This document shows, piece after piece, positions 58,698 through 64,000 of a DNA stretch of 64,000 nt (the first letter of the stretch is position 1; every line of letters starts with the position of its first letter). This stretch comes from Manduca sexta (Eukaryota; Arthropoda; Insecta; Lepidoptera; Sphingidae), in NCBI RefSeq assembly GCF_014839805.1, contig NC_051126.1:2860609-2924608 (forward strand), given 5' to 3'. Below the pieces are notes generated by a model, which made no database searches, had not been told where the DNA came from, and saw only the letters and a list, made by a program, of their open reading frames with translations. The position numbers and the translations under genes were made by a program.

Positions 58698-59286
58698 CCG
58701 GCGTCTCCCGCCCTGTGGAATGGGGGCGTTTGAAGAATTCCACCACGGTATCCCCTGCCTGTCGTAAGAGGCGACTAATAGGGGCCACGAAGGGGTCGTC
58801 GGCGGGCAGCAGGGGCTGTCCGCCCTAGTGCATTTTTGTGCATCCTTGCACATTTTTCGGTTGACCCCCGGGATGGACGGCAGTGTGTAGTTGGCCTCAT
58901 GCTGCCGTAGACGCCGAGGGCGTCCTTCGGTGCGTGGGGGCTTCTGAGCCCCCCCCCATAGGAGACGGGCCGCAAGGCGGCACCGCGCAGGGGCGGCTGC
59001 GGACGAATACTTAGACACTTCCGTCAGAGGAAGCCCGCAGCCGTCCCTAATGCGCCGAAGAGGGCCACCGCGGAGTTTTAGCTGGTAGGCCGTGCATAGG
59101 TTAATTGTACTCGGGTTAGGGACTCGGCCCGGCGGTCGCCCGAAGGTCGTCATCAAATCCGGGCGGCTCAACGCCGGGCCGTAAGGCACGGTTACCCCAG
59201 CATAACCGCTCAGTCGCCCCCCACGAAGGCTGGGCGGTAGTAATAAGGGACTTTCTCCGCGAAAAAAAAAAAAAAAAAAAAAAAAA
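58698..59286 (+). other. 3' UTR and poly(A) of the R1-clade element
   Basis: Contains the lepidopteran R1-clade block tatcccctgcctgtcgtaag (about 58,749-58,768) and ends in 25 A residues at 59,262-59,286. The 3' UTR and tail are what the family's reverse transcriptase recognises to start copying. Confidence 0.85.
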
Positions 59287-59301
59287 GGGTCATTTTGACA
59301 T
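59287..59301 (+). repeat. Target-site duplication, right copy
   Basis: gggtcattttgacat directly after the poly(A), identical to 52,817-52,831 and followed by the uninterrupted M1 sequence cgcgttactaaatgaaacca. Confidence 0.93.
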
Positions 59302-59719
59302 CGCGTTACTAAATGAAACCACATACTTATCTACTTGGAAATAACACTTTACAATAAGTTACTTGAACCGTAGATGTAAAATAAAAAAGTGTAAGTTTCA
59401 AACAAAATAAATATTAATAAAAAATCATTTTAATTTTACACGCCCTAATGCCGCTTCTACTAGTCTAAGTCGTAGTTGCAACATCATACTTTAAGTCAGA
59501 AATACACTCACGCTCACACTATATTCGCATTAAACTAAAAAAATCAGAAAACTATAACCAGGATTTTTGGGGAAAATATTCGTTATTAATGGATGATTTT
59601 TGGAAATGTCAGCAAAGATGAAGACAAGTATGTGGTTTCATTTAGTAACGCAATGTCAAAATGATCCTGTATAATACAGTACTAATTATTTTTATGATTT
59701 ATTATTACTTTGGAGATAG

Positions 59720-59835
59720 ACACGCCCCCGTCACATCATGGGATGGAATACATATGACAGAAAGTTAGTGCTCTAAGCAACTAAAGGACGCAAAAGTCTG
59801 CCTACTTCTTCGGCGATAAAGGCAAAAAAGAAAGG
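59720..59835 (+). repeat. SINE S2, 3' part
   Basis: cacatcatgggatggaatac and ttcttcggcgataaaggc match the S2 tail at 7,049-7,290 and 7,880. The tRNA-like head is absent. Confidence 0.6.
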
Positions 59836-60367
59836 TAAGTGTGTGAGTGTGTTTATGAGTATGTTTGTATGTGTGTATGTGTGCTACGCTCTTCTATAAA
59901 ACCCATCAAACAAATTATAGAACTAAATAATAAGCTTATTACGAACTAGTAAGAAACCGACACAGACTCAACTAATTTACTACAGCTCATCCAGTTTTAG
60001 CAAACTGCAAACTTGCACTTAACACTCCCTACCAAACGAAAATCAACCTTATCCTTCATGTCATACTATTTTAAATTCATCTAGCACAATATCGACAACC
60101 ATGCAACTTCCTTAGAAGTTCAAATGATTAATTAGTCACCTCCAAAGCTGCGGGAAGGCGTCCCCCTGCGCTTAATAGGCAGCCGAAACTGTCTTGAACA
60201 ATAGATTACTGTTTATTGAAATATTCGTTCGATACTATGTTCTTTGATAAATGACTTTCTATATTAGAATTAAGCTAAATAAAAATTAAATTAACGACTT
60301 ATAATGTAAGTAATATTATTCGAATTTAAGGTACAAATTTGAACGGCGTGCATTATTAAAAAATAAA

Positions 60368-60612
60368 TCTATATATATAAAAATTAATCCCTATTTCTCT
60401 TGGTCACGCCATCACGCATAAACGGCTGGACCGATTTCACTAATTTTTTTTTTGTTATGTCTGTTATTGTCATGAGAAGGATCTTATGAAAGAAAAATTA
60501 AGGAAGTTGAGCGGAACGTTAGAAAATTTAAGAAAAGTTAGTTTCAGCGACTGACAGAATGCGCGCTGCAAATTCATAGTTAAGACGGGACAACGTCTGT
60601 CGGGTCAACTAG
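60368..60612 (+). mobile_element. Non-autonomous Helitron
   Basis: Starts TCTATATATATAAAAATT and ends CTAG, inserted between A (60,367) and T (60,613). Near the 3' end, gacgggacaacgtctgtc with gggtc after it can form the short hairpin expected of Helitrons. 245 bp; same family as the minus copy at 48,254-48,540. Confidence 0.9.
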
Positions 60613-61079
60613 TTATTAATAAGTGCGTGTAATTCAAAGTTATGCTGGTACTGCAGCAAGCAGCTGAATGTGGGTTCCCATTGTCGGCACAATGGGTATA
60701 ATTATGTATTTTTCTTTATATGTTTTGTTTTTCTCTGCTTGTATTGTACATGTTATACTATTATTGTCCCAATAATAAATCTTTCTTTAACATCTCGTAT
60801 TAAATGCCTAATCAGGTTCCCAAAACATAAAATTGCATATACCTTCACACGGTAACAACGTCCATACAGACACATAAATCTAAAAGTAATTGAACGCTGT
60901 CCATACCCGCGACAGAATAGCGCGATGATGTATTGTTTTATATGTAACCCGTTTAATTTATGTACACAATACACATTTGAAAGATATACCTCAGTTCGCG
61001 AATCGCGCGGAATTATGAAAGACTGGATACGTATTTAGCATAGGCTATGGCTAAATTTTCCGAAAAGAAACAACACACA

Positions 61080-61190
61080 AGTAATATGCATGAATGTGGT
61101 TTGCAAATCGTTCTAACAATAATTAGATTTTACATAAATAATTAAAGGGAAGCCGGCAGGAATTGGGTTATATGAACCCTTGCTACTGGT
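61080..61190 (+). repeat. Short interspersed repeat, family RC
   Basis: tttgcaaatcgttctaacaa and ggcaggaattgggttatatg match 13,690-13,800. Confidence 0.6.
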
Positions 61191-61192
61191 AT

Positions 61193-61495
61193 TTTGTATT
61201 GCTTTGAATGACGAGACGAGCTTGCCGTTCGTCTGATAGTACGCAATACGACCGCCCATAAACAGTAGAAACACCATCTAACACCTTGAATTACAATGTA
61301 ATGTTCGGCTATCCACTGCGCGCGCCGTACTGAGACGTGATATGTTATATCTTATTCTATCCAGTAGTTCACTGGTTATAGTATTCTTCAAGCCGGAATA
61401 CAACAGTGACTACTACTGCTTGACGTCAGAAATAGACATTGCGGTAGTACCTAACCAGGCGGACTCTCACATATGAGAGACCTACCACTAGTAGT
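61193..61495 (+). repeat. Interspersed repeat family RB, long copy
   Basis: gctttgaatgacgagacgag to caggcggactctcacatatg, full order retained. Confidence 0.8.
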
Positions 61496-61733
61496 AATTT
61501 TAGTATTTAGTTATATTTAGTAATTTAATTGTTTGAATTAAATAATTCTCTGTTTACACATTTCAATTTGTCAGGGGGTCGTATTCTGGCTACATGGGCA
61601 TATCCGTCTTGTTGAAATTACGGGCGTTCTTATCGAAGCACATGTACAACTATAACAGTGAATCCATTTTAGTCAAAAATATCATTTTGTTAAATAATTA
61701 ACATTTTTCGCCTACTTATTTGGTAGTATAGAC

Positions 61734-61919
61734 CCATACTGATAAATATCTGAACGGTGAATCTCACCACCATCCAAAACAGTTAGCTACCGTGGGCAAA
61801 TCATTGTTTCAGAGAGAACGAGGAATCTGTGACGAGAAACACCTGGCCGCTGAACTGCAACATGTCAAGCCAGTACTGCGAGACAACAAGCTCCAAATTC
61901 CATGCCGCCGTAAATAAAT
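61734..61919 (+). pseudogene. Penelope-like reverse transcriptase, C-terminal piece
   Basis: Reads THTDKYLNGESHHHP, then KSLFQRERGICDEKHLAAEL, and stops at TAA 61,917-61,919. The THTDxYL...SHHHP signature and the following helix resemble Penelope-like proteins (recognised by eye, not by search). No start codon and no polymerase active site are present. Confidence 0.65.
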
Positions 61920-62139
61920 AAATAAAATGCTTTATTCATGACGCAGGCGAACATAGTTGCAATTATGATAAGTCAAGGTAAATGAGAATATTTCATTATT
62001 ATTTAATTAAATTAGCTTATATAAACAAAGACAATTTATATTGAACATAAAATAAATGAAAAATATACTTAGTAAACAAAGAAGCCAGCTCGGGCTGGCA
62101 GGGAAGAAACCGTCACTGAAACCGAGTGAAACCAGCCAC

Positions 62140-62354
62140 AAATCCTCGACAAAGAACACCGATTCCTGCCTAGGATGATTCGCGAGGCTATTGAAATTAA
62201 AAAACACCCAAATTTCAATAGGGCAGATGTTTGGAAGCTTGCACAAGCCTGGGATCCTGTTCTACATTTAATTAGATCGTATCCCAAGAGACCGGCTGCC
62301 GGACATCAAGACACTGTGAGCTCATTCTGCGTAGATCGGACCGTCAACAGCTAA
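62140..62354 (+). pseudogene. Penelope-like C-terminal (GIY-YIG-linked) piece
   Basis: Reads KEHRFLPRMIREAIEIKKHP, then NFNRADVWKLAQAWDPVLH, and ends VNS with a TAA. IREAIEIxKHPxxFNR is a recurring C-terminal motif of insect Penelope-like proteins after the GIY-YIG endonuclease, which itself is not present here. The stop and downstream tail recur at 13.4 kb. Confidence 0.62.
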
Positions 62355-62887
62355 AATTTAAAAAAAATTGTATATTTGAAAAATGTAGGTAGATATTGTA
62401 ACTTTGACTTTACGGATGAACAACACCTCAGTCCCCCCCGTGACCATGAAGGCTGCAAAGTCTTCGAAACGTCAGAAGAAAATAATAATATAAAAAAAAC
62501 CGCGATAAAATCCGTAAAATAGTTTTATTTCAATACTTATATGGTTAAAAAACATTATAAATAATTGAAAAACATAGTTTAATATTTCATATTTACAAAA
62601 AGAATAATGTTTATTAAAACGGATCCCCTTTAAATTGTACTCAATATTTACTTTAATTTATGACATAATGAAGCCGTCTAAATCTATCTATCATATCTAG
62701 CCCAAGAACTCATTACATTCTAATAACTCATCCAACCAAAACATTGTAGCATACACATGTTAGTGATAAATGGTGTAACAATGGGACCTCATTAGCGACG
62801 AGGCGCATTAATTAATCACAGATTCTCTTGCTTATCTGTTCGCTTGAAGACCGAAAACGTTTGAGCGAATAATTAGCTTTATTTCGC

Positions 62888-63110
62888 TGGTGTTAGGATA
62901 TATTTTACATCCACCCGAATAGCGACCACCGTCCCCAAGATGTTAAAACCCGCCATAGATGCCCACGTAAGTGTATCGCGTTCTGAGATCAGCCTGTATA
63001 TATTCGGATCCAACAGGCCGGCATAATTGTGTCGACTGCTGCGGGGTGATCATCTCTCGTCAGACGACATTCTATTAGACCCCACTCGACATACCATCAG
63101 GTGCAATGGT
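62888..63110 (+). repeat. Interspersed repeat family RA, full-length copy
   Basis: tggtgttaggatatatttta, gttaaaacccgccatagatg, ccggcataattgtgtcgact and cgacattctattagacccca. Confidence 0.8.
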
Positions 63111-63244
63111 GTGATAATGCTATGCACGTATAAAAAAAATAGCTCACAAAACGTGGTCACTGTAAAGCATCTACTGTAATAGCTTTTATTAAAACAATCA
63201 CAACGCTGTAGTCACTAAAAGACCACGAAGCGATATCCTTATGC

Positions 63245-63385
63245 AACTTAGTTCTGACACTGCCTGTTTAACTGGGTATACAGGAGCTGATCCCACAACG
63301 CTACCAACCAACATGGGACATTAGCGGGTTTTACACCATATGTAAGGAAGTCGCTATCCAGACGAATACAAATATACTACTACCA
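63245..63385 (-). repeat. Interspersed repeat family RA, partial
   Basis: gagctgatcccacaacgcta, agcgggttttacaccatatg and tactactaccact match the start of the unit in reverse orientation. It lies 135 bp from the plus-oriented copy. Confidence 0.68.
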
Positions 63386-63390
63386 CTTTA

Positions 63391-63730
63391 GGGGCGATGG
63401 CCTAGTTGGTATTGGAACGGACTGCGGAGACGAATGTCCACAGGTTCAAATCCAAGGATACAAACCTCTGTCTTTTGTAAAGTTATGTGTGTATTCTTTG
63501 TGCATTGTCGCTTGCTTTAACGGTGAAGGAAAACATCGTTATGAAACCTGCTTTCTGAGAAGTTCTTCATATTAATTTTGATGGTATGTTAAGTCTGTCA
63601 ATCTACAATAGGCCAAAATGGTGGACTAAGCGTTAGTGACTAAGGCCTTATCCCTCTCAGTAATAGAGGGGCCCGTTCCTAGCAGCAAGACAGTATACAT
63701 ATAATACAGGGCTGATATTATTATTATATT
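63391..63730 (+). repeat. tRNA-derived SINE, family S1, near full length
   Basis: Head ggggcgatggcctagttggt with a B box caggttcaaatcc, body aaacatcgttatgaaacctg and tail tacagggctgatattattat. A second tail-only piece (cctaatccctctcaatactg to gactgatattattattat) follows at 63,820-63,897. Confidence 0.82.
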
Positions 63731-64000
63731 TAACAGTGTGTTATAGGTTGTGGGTCAAGGCTGCTTGCGTCTTTTTCAAGACTAGCAGTGGGACTCTACG
63801 CGATGTGGATAGTGATGTGCCTAATCCCTCTCAATACTGGACAGGCACGTTCCTAGCAGCAAGACAGTATATATTACAAGACTGATATTATTATTATAAA
63901 GTTAAGACGATATTCACATTTGGATATTTATCTATGTCATATCGTAAATTTGAATGCCGTCCACAAGAATATGATGTTTAAAACATGAATGTAATGCAAT

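Larger units (their letters stand above)
52832..59286 (+). mobile_element. R1-clade non-LTR retrotransposon, near full length
   Basis: A 6.45-kb GC-rich insert with 5' UTR, ORF1 (gag-like), ORF2 (endonuclease and reverse transcriptase), 3' UTR and poly(A), bounded by a perfect 15-bp duplication. The three ORF1 zinc knuckles, the AP-type endonuclease, the YADD polymerase site and the C-terminal CCHC finger place it in the R1 clade, which includes R1, TRAS and SART (family knowledge). The TAATG junction of the two ORFs resembles SART-type elements. Most R1-clade members choose fixed rDNA or telomeric targets; this copy lies in a MITE. Both ORFs are frameshifted, so this copy cannot encode its own machinery if the sequence is accurate. 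Confidence 0.95.
52813..59671 (+). mobile_element. MITE family M1 split by the R1-clade retrotransposon
   Basis: The left terminal repeat (TACAGGGTCATTTTGACAT) occupies 52,813-52,831. The rest resumes at 59,302 after the duplicated target and ends in CCTGTA at 59,671. The two ends pair as inverted repeats of about 45 bp (tcattttgacatcgcgttac against gtaacgcaatgtcaaaatga). Without the 6.5-kb insert the MITE would be about 390 bp. Confidence 0.82.
61731..62530 (+). mobile_element. Penelope-like retroelement fragment with 3' tail
   Basis: Two coding remnants in plus orientation (61,734-61,919 and 62,140-62,354) resemble the end of the reverse transcriptase and the C-terminus of insect Penelope-like proteins. 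They are separated by AT-rich sequence that includes a small repeat (61,918-61,990, also at 43,253-43,330). The tail from 62,355 to about 62,530 carries the tgcaaagtcttcgaaacgt motif found at 13.4, 21.7 and 37.1 kb. The 5' two thirds of the element are missing. Confidence 0.68.
59672..64000. other. Right end of the window, repeats only
   Basis: No host exon recognised. Holds an S2 SINE tail (59,720-59,835) followed by a GT-rich stretch (59,836-59,885), a Helitron (60,368-60,612), RC (61,080-61,190), RB (61,193-61,495), a Penelope-like fragment (61,731-62,530), RA (62,888-63,110 and partial 63,245-63,385) and SINE S1 (63,391-63,730). 59,890-60,360 and 60,620-61,075 show nothing recognisable. 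Confidence 0.6.

Noticed and set aside
58506..59324. 272-codon minus-strand frame over the ORF2 end and 3' UTR
   Set aside because: Its beginning is the reverse of the poly(A) (a run of Phe codons), so it cannot be a real start; antisense shadow.
1..64000. Search for an operon, defence system, toxin gene or viral insertion
   Set aside because: No such genes found on either strand; the window is explained by two host genes and transposable elements.

Overview
This window is nuclear DNA from an insect, almost certainly a moth or butterfly (Lepidoptera). It is AT-rich and its genes have long introns with GT-AG boundaries. It is saturated with repeat types typical of Lepidoptera: tRNA-derived SINEs ending in (ATT)n, Helitrons with the TCTATATATATAAAA start, R1-clade and RTE non-LTR retrotransposons, Penelope-like fragments and short MITEs. 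The species cannot be named from the sequence alone.

Two host genes could be assembled exon by exon. Both lie on the minus strand, and their reading frames stay open across every splice junction. The first is mitochondrial 3-hydroxyisobutyrate dehydrogenase (valine breakdown), with 6 exons between 16,596 and 3,106 and 323 codons. The second is a cytosolic sulfotransferase (SULT family), with 7 exons between 47,588 and 27,565 and 345 codons; its first intron is 12.4 kb. The two genes are not functionally linked in any obvious way. No third host gene was recognised.

The main mobile element is a nearly full-length R1-clade non-LTR retrotransposon at 52,832-59,286 (+). It has a gag-like ORF1 with three zinc knuckles, a TAATG ORF1/ORF2 junction, an endonuclease plus reverse transcriptase ORF2, a 3' UTR, a 25-nt poly(A) and a perfect 15-bp target-site duplication. 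Both ORFs carry frameshifts, but the reverse-transcriptase frame is open for 544 codons. It sits inside a MITE of a family with other copies in the window. A second, 5'-truncated R1-clade copy (10,155-10,925) lies in intron 1 of the dehydrogenase gene.

Layout: 1-3.1 kb, repeats downstream of the dehydrogenase; 3.1-16.6 kb, dehydrogenase gene; 16.6-27.5 kb, intergenic repeats; 27.5-47.6 kb, sulfotransferase gene with repeat-rich introns; 47.6-52.8 kb, upstream repeats including a Helitron and a chimeric SINE; 52.8-59.7 kb, MITE split by the R1-clade element; 59.7-64 kb, repeats including a second Helitron, a Penelope-like fragment and a SINE. I found no CRISPR array, no rRNA or tRNA gene and no bacterial-type system. 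The most informative signals are the nested insertions, for which the window itself contains uninterrupted copies of the target.
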